From a virus, in IMG/VR virus record IMGVR_UViG_3300043470_002335, positions 1 to 38,341 of that record: a stretch of 38,341 nt of DNA; one strand, 5' to 3'. The position numbers and the translations under genes were made by a program. Below the pieces are notes generated by a model, which saw nothing but the letters and a program-made list of their open reading frames with translations, had not been told where the DNA came from and did not search any database. This document shows, piece by piece, positions 7,270 through 15,625 of the stretch (its first letter is position 1; every line of letters starts with the position of its first letter).

Positions 7270-8386
7270 CTGTTAAAATTGTTTTTTTATGGGTTAATAA
7301 ATGATTTAAATTTTCGGTATCATCATTTCTAGGCATACTAAAAAATGAGAAACCTTTTGGGTTAAAAAATACTGGTTCAGCTATACCTGTTCTTCCAAAT
7401 CTATTTTTACAGATATGTACAGTTCTAAAACATTCCTCAAATCCTTCTGTTCTATCAGAATTTAAGATTTGGTATTTGTAATAATTGGTAAGCTTGTGCT
7501 TATAAGGGGAGAATAATCCAATAATTACTTGATAAGATCTAGCAACTTTTATATTATCTCCGAGTTTTTGTGGTTCGGGTTCTAATTTACCTGCTTTATA
7601 GTGATTTAAATCACCTGCGGCCATTTGTTGTTGTTGTACACAGCATACATGCCATTTCCAATGCTTAGTAACTTGCTTTCTCATGTAGCTATTTACAAGC
7701 TTGTCGATACACCCTGACAAGTCTAGTGACATTCCCAATTCATTCTTTTCTAGTTCAAGAATGTTTACGTTATCTATAACAACCGTAACAATTTGATTGG
7801 GATCTTCTTGAGTGTAATGACTATACAAGTTTATAACTTTACCATTAGCAAGAGTTTTTTCTTTGTAGTGATGCTCTCCAATTTCTTTAGAGTATTCTTG
7901 GCAAGATTTATAAATACCTGTAGCATGTCCTGTTTGGTCATCAAATTTTGTAAAAGATTTAACCGTATTAAAATACGTTACAACAGGCTGAGATTTTATC
8001 ATAGAGACTATTTCATCTGAAATTGGATTTATCCTACTTAATAACTCATCTTGAGTACAGTATTTATTATAATATTTTGAGATGGCATACTGAAGAATAC
8101 TAATATCAAATTCTTCTTCGGATTCTTCTAAACCAAACCACAAACATTTGTATTTAAAATTACTAAAAGAAGGGTCATCCAATATGTAATCTGCTACGCT
8201 AAATAAATATAAATATTTTGCCAAACTTGTCTTACCTACAGAAGTTTCTGCCGTAACACAAACTAATGCTCCAGGGAATATACCACTAAAAGCTTTTCTA
8301 ATACCTTTAAAAGGCATTGGAATACTATTAATGTGTCCTCGGATAAGGGCATCTCTGTTTTCTTCTATCAGATTTATTATTTGCAT
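7262..8386 (-). CDS. dnaB: DnaB-like replicative helicase
   Basis: 374 aa, a RecA-type hexameric helicase core without the usual DnaB N-terminal domain. Walker A is AETSVGKT (46-53), the catalytic glutamate is in WFGLEESE (about 83-90), and Walker B is VVIDNVNILEL (D205). Then CCVQQQQMAAGD fits motif H3 and the DNA-binding loop, and an Arg-finger-like NRFGRTG lies near residue 335. It unwinds the phage fork, with the primase encoded separately at 4643. It overlaps Sak4 by 8 nt and the upstream gene by 1 nt. Confidence 0.82.
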   Translation of the reverse strand: MQIINLIEENRDALIRGHINSIPMPFKGIRKAFSGIFPGALVCVTAETSVGKTSLAKYLYLFSVADYILDDPSFSNFKYKCLWFGLEESEEEFDISILQYAISKYYNKYCTQDELLSRINPISDEIVSMIKSQPVVTYFNTVKSFTKFDDQTGHATGIYKSCQEYSKEIGEHHYKEKTLANGKVINLYSHYTQEDPNQIVTVVIDNVNILELEKNELGMSLDLSGCIDKLVNSYMRKQVTKHWKWHVCCVQQQQMAAGDLNHYKAGKLEPEPQKLGDNIKVARSYQVIIGLFSPYKHKLTNYYKYQILNSDRTEGFEECFRTVHICKNRFGRTGIAEPVFFNPKGFSFFSMPRNDDTENLNHLLTHKKTILTDE

Positions 8387-8880
8387 TAATAGTATAATTT
8401 ATCTTGTGTTGTATAAATACCTAACTTTATTTCATTTATGGTGTCTAAAAGCAGGCTTCCTCCTTCTTTGTCAATAAAATATTGAGCATCTAAAGTATAT
8501 CGTAAATCTCTAGCATTTTCATGGTAGTAATTTACAGCATCTAAAATTTCTTGTTCAGAAACTTTATATTTTTTCATAAAAGTCTCTAATTTTTGTTTTA
8601 CTTTTGTTTTAGGACTAAAAGATTTCTTACATAATCCTTGTAAATTTTCTTTACTAAACAAAAATATATAATTCTCTAAAAACTCTAAAGAAACTAATGG
8701 TTCGTATTTTTGATTTTCTAATATTGAAAATCCATATTCAGTAATTTCAAAGTTATCTAAATTTGAATCATCTATATTTTCTGTATCAATGTAACGTATA
8801 ACTCCTTGTTTTAAAAGGATTTCTGGAAATTTAATTTTAGGTAGTTTTACTACCAATTTCCCTATTTCTTCATAATTCAT
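8386..8880 (-). CDS. Hypothetical protein coupled to the DnaB-like helicase
   Basis: 164 aa. The N-terminal half is beta and acidic (KFPEILLKQGVIRYIDTENI). The C-terminal half is helical and Lys-rich (KVKQKLETFMKKYKVSEQEIL, then AQYFIDKEGGSLLLDTINEI). The gene shares one base with the helicase start and lies directly upstream of it. This position and the helical C-terminus, which resembles phage replisome organisers, would suit a helicase loader or adaptor, but that is inference. A well-formed promoter (8903-8932) precedes it. Confidence 0.6.
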   Translation of the reverse strand: MNYEEIGKLVVKLPKIKFPEILLKQGVIRYIDTENIDDSNLDNFEITEYGFSILENQKYEPLVSLEFLENYIFLFSKENLQGLCKKSFSPKTKVKQKLETFMKKYKVSEQEILDAVNYYHENARDLRYTLDAQYFIDKEGGSLLLDTINEIKLGIYTTQDKLYY

Positions 8881-8902
8881 TTTCCTTTGATTTAAAAGTT
8901 TA

Positions 8903-8932
8903 CAAAATTAATACATTTTTTTTAATTGTCAA
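8903..8932 (-). promoter_or_regulatory. Strong Bacteroidota-type promoter driving the helicase-to-dut run
   Basis: On the minus strand TTG (8932-8930) is followed after exactly 19 nt by TAATTTTG (8910-8903), the classic -33/-7 arrangement. The ATG at 8880 is 22 nt downstream. It overlaps the 3' end of the HNH gene, so genes from 8880 leftward can be transcribed separately from polA. Confidence 0.7.
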
Positions 8933-9345
8933 GAGTTATGTTTACTTTTTTCAGTAAAAAGTAAATGACAATGTTTACAAAGTACTTCTAATTTAGAAAT
9001 ATCATCAACAAAAAGCTTGTCATGAAAAGTTTTTATTTCATCGTAGTCTCTTAAACTACCACAAGGTTCTATGTGATTAACTTCTATTTCTTTTTTCGGA
9101 AACATTTTTTTACAATCATTGCATTGCCATTTTTTTAGTAAACTAGAATAAGCTTGTTTTAACACCTCTTTTCTGAAAGGACAGGAATACATCCACCTTT
9201 GTCTTAAAAATGCTCTAATGGCCCCAAAGAATGCTGATTTGGTCATTGTGCCTCCACAATACTCTCTAGGTACTCTTGGGTTTACTACTTTTTTCTTTTT
9301 CTTTGGAGTAGTAGTGGGTGATTTATTTATTTTTTTTCTTCTCAT
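8929..9345 (-). CDS. HNH endonuclease-like protein
   Basis: 138 aa. A basic N-terminus (MRRKKINKSP, KKKKKV) is followed by an HNH zinc-finger nuclease core: CNDC (75-78), EVNHIEPCG with N90 and H91, and LCKHCH (122-127). The final HNH residue may be H127. Free-standing HNH genes are frequent in phages as homing or packaging-linked nucleases. Being wedged between polA and the helicase unit fits a homing-type insertion, but no intron is visible in polA. Confidence 0.75.
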   Translation of the reverse strand: MRRKKINKSPTTTPKKKKKVVNPRVPREYCGGTMTKSAFFGAIRAFLRQRWMYSCPFRKEVLKQAYSSLLKKWQCNDCKKMFPKKEIEVNHIEPCGSLRDYDEIKTFHDKLFVDDISKLEVLCKHCHLLFTEKSKHNS

Positions 9346-9362
9346 TATTTTAAATTTAATTT

Positions 9363-11390
9363 TTACTTCGCATTATACCATGTATCTGCTACTTTAGCTT
9401 CTGCACTCATGAATAGAACAGGATTTGTTAAAAACATATTTCCTCCAACTATCATACATTTTTCTAGTATTCTAGCATATTTTTCAGACAAATTATGTTT
9501 AGTTTCCATTACAATTTCATCATGAATTACATTTGCAATTCTGACATTCCAATAGTCATTATTTTTTTCAATTTCATTAAATAATAATATTGTAGCCATT
9601 TTGGTTTGATGAGCGGCAGTACCTTGAGTAGGTGCATTTAAACAAAGTCTCATATATTGTGATTTTAAACTAAAATAGTCTTTCATCATCAATTTATTGG
9701 CATTAAAAGTATTATAAGCTTCTTGATTTTCTATAATATAATTATTTCCTTTGGCTAAAGCTTTTTCCGCTTTTTGATGTTCTGCTTTTCCTGCACGATA
9801 CTTACTCCAAAACTCTTGCCCAAGATTACTAATTTTATCGTCAAGGGTTTTATATATATCAAACATAGGGAGTTTAAGTTTAAATCCCATAGCATATTGA
9901 ATATACCCTAAATCTAAGGCTTCTTTTAATTTAGCATCCCCATAAGAATATACTCCATAATGAAGCTCTTTGAATAACTTTTCTATTCTATTTCCTTCTT
10001 CGATCGACAACCCTTCGTTTTCTGCTAATGTAAACCCTGTTCCTCCAAATTGAAAACAAAATCTTGGGGCCTTGGAAGCATTACGTTTTGATTTATGTTC
10101 TTTAATAATTTCTTCATCGGATAAGTCTAGTAATTCAGGATACAATACCCTTGCAAAAGCACAGTGTAAATCCTTACCATCCACAATGGAAGCAATCATG
10201 GCTTCATCTCCTGTAATATCAGCCCCCACTACTGTTTCTTGTCCAGCATAGTCCGATACTATTATATCAAATCCTTCATTTGCCGTGAAACAATCTCTTG
10301 TTTCTTTATTGGAAGGAAAGTTTAGAAAATTAATTTCTCCTTTTCTTGAAGAAATTCTTGCTGTATCCACAATTGGTTTAAAATGAGTATAAATTCTACC
10401 ATCCCTTATTTTTGAATAAATACCTTCTCCAAAAGTAGTAACATTGTGTTCAAATTCTTTAAACTTTAACCATATTTTAACAAATTCATGGTTTGATTTA
10501 GAAATTACAGATTTTTCTAAGCTTTCTTTTACCACTCCTTTTTCTTTAAAAGAAACATTAATACCAAAACTTTTAAAAACTTCTAACATTTGTTTTGGAG
10601 AACTTAACATGCATGTCACTTTCTTTTCATTTGTGAACATATCCATCTGCAAAACTCTATACTTAGGTAAATTGTCAAATATGTAATTGATAATTTCTCT
10701 TTCACATTCTTTGTATTGGAAAAAATCTTTATCCATCTTAGCTTTCCATTTATCAGCAGAAATAGGTAGTCCACACAATTCCATATATGTAAGAGCTCTA
10801 ATATGCTTGCAATGTAATTTATAAGAATCTAATGCTTGATATTCAATAAGTTTGTCTACTAAATTAGAGTGTAAATCTAAAAGTTTATCAACATCATTAA
10901 AGCAATACTCAATAGTAGAAGCCTGGGAAAGCTGAACTCTAGCTATATTAGCCTGTTCTGTTTTGTCATAAAAAATACCCAACTCTCTTTCCATACAGTT
11001 TTTAAAGGAATGCGATACCCCAAATTCTCCATTATGGAGAACCATAGAAGCTAACATGGTATCTCCAACTTTTTTAGGAAAATAATTTTTTATAAAAAAG
11101 AAACTCAAATCAAAAGCACTATTGTGAAATATCATGGTTTTATCCATTATATAAGGCATCACTTCTTGTAAAAAAAATTTATTTTCTTTGTGGTCTTGAA
11201 GATCTATTAAATAATTATTCTTACCTGTGCCTATTTGGATGGCAAATATTTCTCCATCAAATGCAGAAAGAGAAGTTGTTTCAGTATCTACCGCTATTAT
11301 TTCAGGAAGTTGCATATCAGACAACTCACAGTAGTTGTATTGTCCTATTTTTTCAAAAAAAGATTTATTTTTTGTGATGATATAATTCAT
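9363..11390 (-). CDS. polA: Family A DNA polymerase with 3'-5' exonuclease
   Basis: 675 aa, about the size of T7-type phage polymerases. The exonuclease domain is intact: AVDTETTSL (D35, E37), FHNSAFD (D94) and YCFND (Y162, D166). The polymerase domain has motif A VSDYAGQE (D380), an O-helix RNASKAPRFCFQFGGTGF (436-453) and motif C VIHDE (H623-E625). There is no 5'-3' exonuclease domain. Motif A reads DYAGQE where cellular Pol I has DYSQIE, but the catalytic Asp and Glu are kept. It is the phage replicase. The start at 11390 shares its base with the end of the DnaA-like gene. Confidence 0.95.
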   Translation of the reverse strand: MNYIITKNKSFFEKIGQYNYCELSDMQLPEIIAVDTETTSLSAFDGEIFAIQIGTGKNNYLIDLQDHKENKFFLQEVMPYIMDKTMIFHNSAFDLSFFFIKNYFPKKVGDTMLASMVLHNGEFGVSHSFKNCMERELGIFYDKTEQANIARVQLSQASTIEYCFNDVDKLLDLHSNLVDKLIEYQALDSYKLHCKHIRALTYMELCGLPISADKWKAKMDKDFFQYKECEREIINYIFDNLPKYRVLQMDMFTNEKKVTCMLSSPKQMLEVFKSFGINVSFKEKGVVKESLEKSVISKSNHEFVKIWLKFKEFEHNVTTFGEGIYSKIRDGRIYTHFKPIVDTARISSRKGEINFLNFPSNKETRDCFTANEGFDIIVSDYAGQETVVGADITGDEAMIASIVDGKDLHCAFARVLYPELLDLSDEEIIKEHKSKRNASKAPRFCFQFGGTGFTLAENEGLSIEEGNRIEKLFKELHYGVYSYGDAKLKEALDLGYIQYAMGFKLKLPMFDIYKTLDDKISNLGQEFWSKYRAGKAEHQKAEKALAKGNNYIIENQEAYNTFNANKLMMKDYFSLKSQYMRLCLNAPTQGTAAHQTKMATILLFNEIEKNNDYWNVRIANVIHDEIVMETKHNLSEKYARILEKCMIVGGNMFLTNPVLFMSAEAKVADTWYNAK

Positions 11391-11806
11391 TATACTACTG
11401 TTTTAATTTTATTTAAAGTTTCCAAGTATAAATCATCTTTTATAGAAATATAATCGGCAACTTTTTTACAACCATGAATGACTGTAGAGTGGTCTTTATT
11501 TGTCATTACATGTGCTATAGCTCTTTGTCTGAGATTTAAATTATTTTTTAAATAATACATTAAAGCATATCTTTGACAAATAATCTCAGGTTTTCTACTT
11601 ACAAAATTAGTACAATATTTTAACTCTTTTTGGACTTTTTTTAGAACCTCTTTAACTTTTGGAATATCGTTTAATACTTCTTTACAATAACCTTTTTTTA
11701 CATCTTTATTGATAAAAGTTAAAAAATATTTATCTCCTAATAACTCTTTTGCATATTTCCTGATTTTTTCTTTATTTTCTTTGTCTATTTTTTTTGCACT
11801 TGTCAT
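11390..11806 (-). CDS. DnaA domain IV-like DNA-binding protein
   Basis: 138 aa. The C-terminal 65 residues carry the DnaA box-binding signature: ICQRYALMYYLKNNLNLRQRAIAHVM followed by NKDHSTVIHGCKKV (DHSTVIHGC at 105-113, close to the DnaA consensus GRDHSTVIHA). The N-terminal 65 residues are Lys-rich and helical. The AAA+ domain of DnaA is absent, so it can bind DnaA boxes but not build an ATP-driven filament. It is coupled to polA. A perfect DnaA box lies in the divergent region at 37284-37292, so it could be a phage origin-binding protein or it could redirect host DnaA. Confidence 0.85.
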   Translation of the reverse strand: MTSAKKIDKENKEKIRKYAKELLGDKYFLTFINKDVKKGYCKEVLNDIPKVKEVLKKVQKELKYCTNFVSRKPEIICQRYALMYYLKNNLNLRQRAIAHVMTNKDHSTVIHGCKKVADYISIKDDLYLETLNKIKTVV

Positions 11807-11825
11807 TATATAAATATTTAATTAT

Positions 11826-12701
11826 TTAGAAAAAAGTTAAAGTATCTTCTTCGGGGGTTTCTTGCCAATTATTAGCAATATATTTGTCTATTTTATCTAA
11901 AGTTTCTTCTAAAATACGTTTACCTTCCATTTCATCTTTATAAGAAAGAGGATAAATTAAAATACTATCCACTTTAGTAGAATTACAAACCACCCAATGA
12001 AATGTTTTGAGTACATAATGACTTAAATCATTTTTCTCCATCCAATCCTCTACTGCTTTAGTATAAAGAGCTCCTTGTAAATGATAATAATACTTTTGAA
12101 TACTATCTGGGAATTTAGGAGGATAACTGCTTGATTTCAAATCTGTTATAATGATTTCTTGTCTTTCATGGTCTACTTTTAAGTAGTCTGCTTTGATAAA
12201 CATATTAAATCCCTTATAAACAAAACTCCATTCAAACTGGGCTTTACCTTTGCTAAACAAGAAATTAGCTTCTCTATCTAATAGAATATTATTACCAATA
12301 TTGATGCCTAAATCATAATTAGGTTTTAAAAATTTACCTCTAGGATTTTTTACATATTCAATATAATCAGGATACTCTAAAACAGTTTGTTGTATCTTAG
12401 TAAAATTCTTAGATTTTACATCCAATTCCGTACAAACTTTTTCCAAATTTTCGAGAGAAGGATTAAAATCATAATCTTGAGTGAAAATCATTTCAATAAT
12501 GGCTTTAATTTGTGGCTTCGGAATAGAAATATCTATCACTGTTTCTGTAATAGGTTCTCCAAATACTACTTTATCTATAATAGATCCTTTCTCTAAAGCA
12601 TTATTTCTTTTATACACAGGATTTAAAAATCCTTGTACACCCTCTTTTATTAGTCTCGTGAGGGAACTATAACTGAGACGATCGGTTTCTTTATTAAACA
12701 T
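11826..12701 (-). CDS. PD-(D/E)XK nuclease (RecE/RecB-like)
   Basis: 291 aa. The nuclease core is visible: a first acidic motif near KGSIIDKVVF (D43), the metal site with ADYL (D172) and IITDLKSS (D187, K189, the D-x-K motif), then YYHLQGALYTK (Q209, Y213; the QxxxY motif). This is the pattern of phage RecE-like/DUF3799 exonucleases used in recombination with Sak4/SSB. It overlaps the SF2 helicase by 8 nt, which suggests the two are made together. The protein is likely an active Mg-dependent nuclease. Confidence 0.8.
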   Translation of the reverse strand: MFNKETDRLSYSSLTRLIKEGVQGFLNPVYKRNNALEKGSIIDKVVFGEPITETVIDISIPKPQIKAIIEMIFTQDYDFNPSLENLEKVCTELDVKSKNFTKIQQTVLEYPDYIEYVKNPRGKFLKPNYDLGINIGNNILLDREANFLFSKGKAQFEWSFVYKGFNMFIKADYLKVDHERQEIIITDLKSSSYPPKFPDSIQKYYYHLQGALYTKAVEDWMEKNDLSHYVLKTFHWVVCNSTKVDSILIYPLSYKDEMEGKRILEETLDKIDKYIANNWQETPEEDTLTFF

Positions 12702-13761
12702 TTTTTTTATTATTTATGGTTACATTAATAATTTTGTCTTTGAATTTATCCATACCGTTTAACACCCATTTTTCTTCGATAGTTCCTTTAGCTACAATAA
12801 AATAAATAAAACTTTCTTCATGTACTGCTATTCTACAAAATCTACCGATAAGTTGTTCTTTGGATGCTACAGAACTATCAATACCCAGAACAAACCCATA
12901 TTTAAGTTTAGGAATACTTACTGATTCCTTGAGGATGCCTACATTTACCAATTTACCTGAAATAGATTGATAAAATTCATCGTAAATTGTTTTCTTAAAC
13001 TTTTTTTCCATAGAAGAATTATATTGAGGAAAATTAAAAGATTCTCCTTGTTCTATACTTCCTGCATAAATTAATAGTTTTTTATCAGAAAACTTTGACT
13101 TTATAATTTGGTTTGTTAAATCTACTTTACTTTGTAGATTGTTTAAATGTCTTTTTAAAACACTTAGTTCGGGTGGGTATCCATTATATGACCTTGGGGC
13201 CAATAAATAGTTTTTATAATGATATTCATAAACGCTTCTTTCTTCGGCAGTCATATCATATTTAATAATAACCATTTTAAAGTTATTCAAAAGAGAATTA
13301 TTAATGGCATTATTAATTAAATATGTATAGCAGATAGGAAAAGCTTGGTGGATAGGATGTGTAGTGCTCGGAGTACCTGTCAAACCTAACACAGAAACTT
13401 TAGGATTTATTCTTATAAGTCTTAAACATTGTTCTAATATCAAATCCTGTTCTTTGTGCATTTCATCTATGATGATTAAATCAAACTTTTCATTATAATT
13501 TTTCAAAGATTTATTACAAGTGAAAGTGATATTTTTTTCAGAACAATTCCATATTTTCAACTCGTCTTTAAAGTTAACTATGTATATTTGACGAGCTCCA
13601 CTAAACAATATTTTGCAATCAGGGTTAACTTGTCTATAAGTATTAATAATATCTATTGAACATTTAGTTTTACCCATTCCTACTGCTAGAGCAATAGTAG
13701 CCCTTCTGTCTTTTGAACTAAGAAAGGCTTCAACTGCTTTTTTTTGAACTTCGGATTTCAT
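12694..13761 (-). CDS. Superfamily 2 DNA/RNA helicase
   Basis: 355 aa. Walker A VGMGKTKCS (27-35), DEMH box IIIDEMHKEQ (97-105), motif III LGLTGTPST (125-133) and motif VI QLIGRFCRIA near residue 310 are all present. It has both RecA-like lobes and no extra domains. It is likely a translocase or helicase for fork restart, recombination or origin opening. It overlaps the nuclease gene and is preceded by a 4-nt overlap with the Cys-rich gene, so all three form one transcript. Confidence 0.88.
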   Translation of the reverse strand: MKSEVQKKAVEAFLSSKDRRATIALAVGMGKTKCSIDIINTYRQVNPDCKILFSGARQIYIVNFKDELKIWNCSEKNITFTCNKSLKNYNEKFDLIIIDEMHKEQDLILEQCLRLIRINPKVSVLGLTGTPSTTHPIHQAFPICYTYLINNAINNSLLNNFKMVIIKYDMTAEERSVYEYHYKNYLLAPRSYNGYPPELSVLKRHLNNLQSKVDLTNQIIKSKFSDKKLLIYAGSIEQGESFNFPQYNSSMEKKFKKTIYDEFYQSISGKLVNVGILKESVSIPKLKYGFVLGIDSSVASKEQLIGRFCRIAVHEESFIYFIVAKGTIEEKWVLNGMDKFKDKIINVTINNKKNV

Positions 13762-13994
13762 AAAAAATAATTACAATCTTTTCTAGGATCTTTTAAAACT
13801 TCTCCACAAAATTCAGCAGATTGAAATTTATTATCAGGCTTTTTAGAATCCTCTAAGTATGCTTTTAATCTTTTACAATCCTGAGCCTTGCATGCAATGC
13901 AGGTGCATCTTATTACATTTTGAGGTAGAAAGAAAGATTGTTCTACCAAATACCCTTCCCCTCCTTCGGGACACTTTTCCATATTATTATCCAT
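13758..13994 (-). CDS. Cys-rich small protein, probably zinc-binding
   Basis: 78 aa with about eight cysteines, including CTCIACKAQDCKRL (residues about 31-44). The start can be ATG at 13994 or the ATG four codons later (MEKCPEGG). A structural zinc or Fe-S site is plausible. It is coupled to the SF2 helicase by a 4-nt overlap. No family recognised; it could be a helicase partner. Confidence 0.6.
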   Translation of the reverse strand: MDNNMEKCPEGGEGYLVEQSFFLPQNVIRCTCIACKAQDCKRLKAYLEDSKKPDNKFQSAEFCGEVLKDPRKDCNYFL

Positions 13995-14039
13995 TTTTTT
14001 ATTGTTTTTTTTGTTACTATTTTTTGAAGTTTTTTTGAA

Positions 14040-14198
14040 TTATGGTCTCTTTATAATCTTTTCATATTTTTCTTTAAAGAACATATAGATTACATAAGGT
14101 GTAACCAAAACCCAAGCAATAATTTCCATTAAAATTATTAATACTATCCCTAGTATAGAACCTATAAAATATTGTATATTATTAGTTATTTTTTGCAT
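14040..14198 (-). CDS. Small membrane protein, 52 aa
   Basis: ATG at 14198, TAA at 14042-14040. It is a long hydrophobic region (residues about 10-40: FIGSILGIVLIILMEIIAWV then LVTPYVIYMF) followed by a basic tail KEKYEKIIKRP, predicting one or two membrane helices with a cytoplasmic C-terminus. The end ..PYVIYMFF resembles ..PYIICRFF in the next upstream gene, so the two may be paralogues. No function recognised. Confidence 0.6.
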   Translation of the reverse strand: MQKITNNIQYFIGSILGIVLIILMEIIAWVLVTPYVIYMFFKEKYEKIIKRP

Positions 14199-14225
14199 GA
14201 TTTTGTGTTTTGAATGATTATTCCT

Positions 14226-14408
14226 TTATTCTATTAAACTTGAATAAGCCTTTGTAATACTCATTAAAACTTTAAGTGAATTACGTTTCATTAGTGCTAA
14301 GAAGAATCTGCAAATAATGTAAGGAAGTACAAATATGTAAGAAAAAATGTCTAACAAGGTAAGTATAAAAGCAATAATTGCTAACAAAATAATTTTTAAA
14401 ATTTTCAT
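14226..14408 (-). CDS. Small membrane protein, 60 aa
   Basis: Begins MKILKIILLAIIAFILTLL with two hydrophobic stretches (residues 4-20 and 24-40, IFSYIFVLPYIICRFFLAL) and an amphipathic basic end. It resembles the adjacent 52-aa protein in layout and in the PYxIxxFF motif. It lies just downstream of a strong terminator hairpin (14428-14453), so its expression is probably set by read-through or by RNA processing. Confidence 0.6.
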   Translation of the reverse strand: MKILKIILLAIIAFILTLLDIFSYIFVLPYIICRFFLALMKRNSLKVLMSITKAYSSLIE

Positions 14409-14420
14409 ATAATTAATTTT

Positions 14421-14453
14421 ATGTGTAAAAAAAATGCCAGGTCGTCTCTGTCC
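14421..14453 (-). terminator. Intrinsic terminator 2 after the SPFH gene
   Basis: On the minus strand GCCAGG and CCTGGC form a 6-bp GC-rich stem with an 11-nt purine-rich loop, followed by ATTTTTTTT. This is a textbook rho-independent terminator. It is the second of two in tandem downstream of the SPFH gene. Confidence 0.75.
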
Positions 14454-14538
14454 CTGGCTTTAATACTTTAAGATATTTCTATCTAAGGTTTTGTCCATTT
14501 AAGGGGGCAGGCTGTATCTTACCTTTAACCCGAAGAGA

Positions 14539-14595
14539 TTAAAAAAAATGGCAGACATCGCTTAACTGCCTGGCTTTCGACACCATTGTTCCCAT
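14539..14595 (-). CDS. Micro-ORF (18 aa) overlapping terminator 1
   Basis: ATG at 14595 gives MGTMVSKARQLSDVCHFF and a TAA formed by the terminator U-tract, so the last codons run through the hairpin stem. It could be an attenuation-type leader peptide or chance. No homologue recognised. Confidence 0.25.
   Translation of the reverse strand: MGTMVSKARQLSDVCHFF
14542..14571 (-). terminator. Intrinsic terminator 1 after the SPFH gene
   Basis: On the minus strand GGCAG...CTGCC pair around an 11-nt loop and are followed by ATTTTTTTT. It lies about 50 nt after the SPFH stop. The stem shares the GCCAGG/CTGGC-like words of terminator 2, so the pair may be a duplicated element or alternative pairing partners. 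Confidence 0.6.
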
Positions 14596-14620
14596 TAGGT
14601 ACTACGATTTTTAAGCTTTT

Positions 14621-15430
14621 TTATTTTACAGGAATACTCATTATTGTAGAACTACCTGTTACTGCGGAAGGCATAACACCATTCCATCTATTAATAGCTT
14701 TTTCCTTTAGAATTTGATCTGTAAGACCCTTACTACGAATTAAATTCTGTTCAGTTACCAATTGTTCTAATTCATTTAATTTCTTTTGTTCAACAATTTC
14801 TTGATCTATTACTGAAATATTGGTATTAACTTCATTTCTATTGTCAATTTTTTTCTTTACTTTATCAGAGAAATCTAATTGGCAACTAAAAGTCATTAAT
14901 TTTAATCCTTTTTTCTCAAATTCTTCTCCAATAACTTTTTGTACATTTTCCTCAAATTTTAGTGAACCTCCATTAGCCATTAATTCATCAGTAGTGTACT
15001 TTCTTGATTCTTCTTTCATAATATCATAGATTTTAGTTTCTAAGATATTATTTTCTAAAGCACTCATAAAATCTTCTCCTGAACCTAAATGTTTATTTTC
15101 AAAAACTACATCAACAGCTCTTTTTTCAATAACTGTAAATGAATAAATTGGTTTAGAAGTAAACTCTGTATTATCAGATGCTTTTAAATGAAGAACTTTA
15201 GAGTCATTGTCATCAAATGAAGCTCTTTGTTCAAATAATGGTACTTGAAACAATTCTGTACCTGGAGACCAAGTACTGACTCTTCCTTTTACAAGGGAGA
15301 AATCACTTTTCCCATCTTTACCATAATTTTCCATTAATACTCCTACATAATTAGGTGCAACTCTTTCACAAGAAGTGAATGTCAACGCTATTGTTAAAGC
15401 AAATAGCAAGCTCATAAATGTTTTTTTCAT
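14621..15430 (-). CDS. SPFH/prohibitin-family lipoprotein
   Basis: 269 aa. The signal peptide MKKTFMSLLFALTIALTFTS ends at a lipobox with C21, so the protein should be lipidated and exported. An SPFH/band 7 domain follows: NYVGVLMENYGKDGKSDF, VSTWSPGTELFQVPLF, LHLKASDNTEFTSKPIYSF, then a helical segment and a coiled coil (VDQEIVEQKKLNELEQLV). Prohibitin-like proteins form ring or cage scaffolds on membranes. A lipid-anchored periplasmic version encoded by a phage could affect membrane quality control, entry exclusion or lysis timing; that part is inference. It follows the MoxR/VWA-like pair in the same transcript. Confidence 0.85.
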   Translation of the reverse strand: MKKTFMSLLFALTIALTFTSCERVAPNYVGVLMENYGKDGKSDFSLVKGRVSTWSPGTELFQVPLFEQRASFDDNDSKVLHLKASDNTEFTSKPIYSFTVIEKRAVDVVFENKHLGSGEDFMSALENNILETKIYDIMKEESRKYTTDELMANGGSLKFEENVQKVIGEEFEKKGLKLMTFSCQLDFSDKVKKKIDNRNEVNTNISVIDQEIVEQKKLNELEQLVTEQNLIRSKGLTDQILKEKAINRWNGVMPSAVTGSSTIMSIPVK

Positions 15431-15442
15431 TTTGATTTGGGT

Positions 15443-15607
15443 TTAATTGTTAAAAAAATTTTTTTTGATATATAAAGACAGAAAGTAGAAATACAATCCT
15501 GCCATTAAAAATCCTATCCAAGCGTTGATATGGTTAAATGCCCAGATAGAAAAATATCCTACGATAAGGGATAAAAGGGTTAGTGCTAAAAATTTGTTGG
15601 TTGTCAT
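15443..15607 (-). CDS. Small membrane protein, 54 aa
   Basis: ATG at 15607, TAA at 15445-15443. Two hydrophobic stretches (FLALTLLSLIVGYFSIWAF and AWIGFLMAGLYFYFLSLYI) are separated by NHIN; the C-terminus is KKNFFNN. It is a typical two-helix hairpin. It sits 12 nt before the SPFH gene and 18 nt after the 103-aa gene, so it probably works with the same membrane module. Confidence 0.65.
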   Translation of the reverse strand: MTTNKFLALTLLSLIVGYFSIWAFNHINAWIGFLMAGLYFYFLSLYIKKNFFNN

Positions 15608-15625
15608 TTTTTATAAAATTTTAAG

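Larger units (their letters stand above)
14410..14620 (-). ncRNA. Structured leader/intergenic RNA between SPFH gene and small membrane genes
   Basis: About 210 nt without a standard gene. Read on the minus strand it contains terminator 1, a UUCG-type turn (CTCTTCGGG), an AGATA-GAAA-TATCT hairpin with a GNRA loop (near 14475-14488), and terminator 2. It is markedly richer in G and C than the genes around it. A small RNA released between the two terminators is possible. No known Rfam-type family is recognised. Confidence 0.35.

Noticed and set aside
9363-11390. Intron or intein in polA, given the neighbouring HNH gene
   Set aside because: All exonuclease and polymerase motifs run in one uninterrupted frame of normal length.
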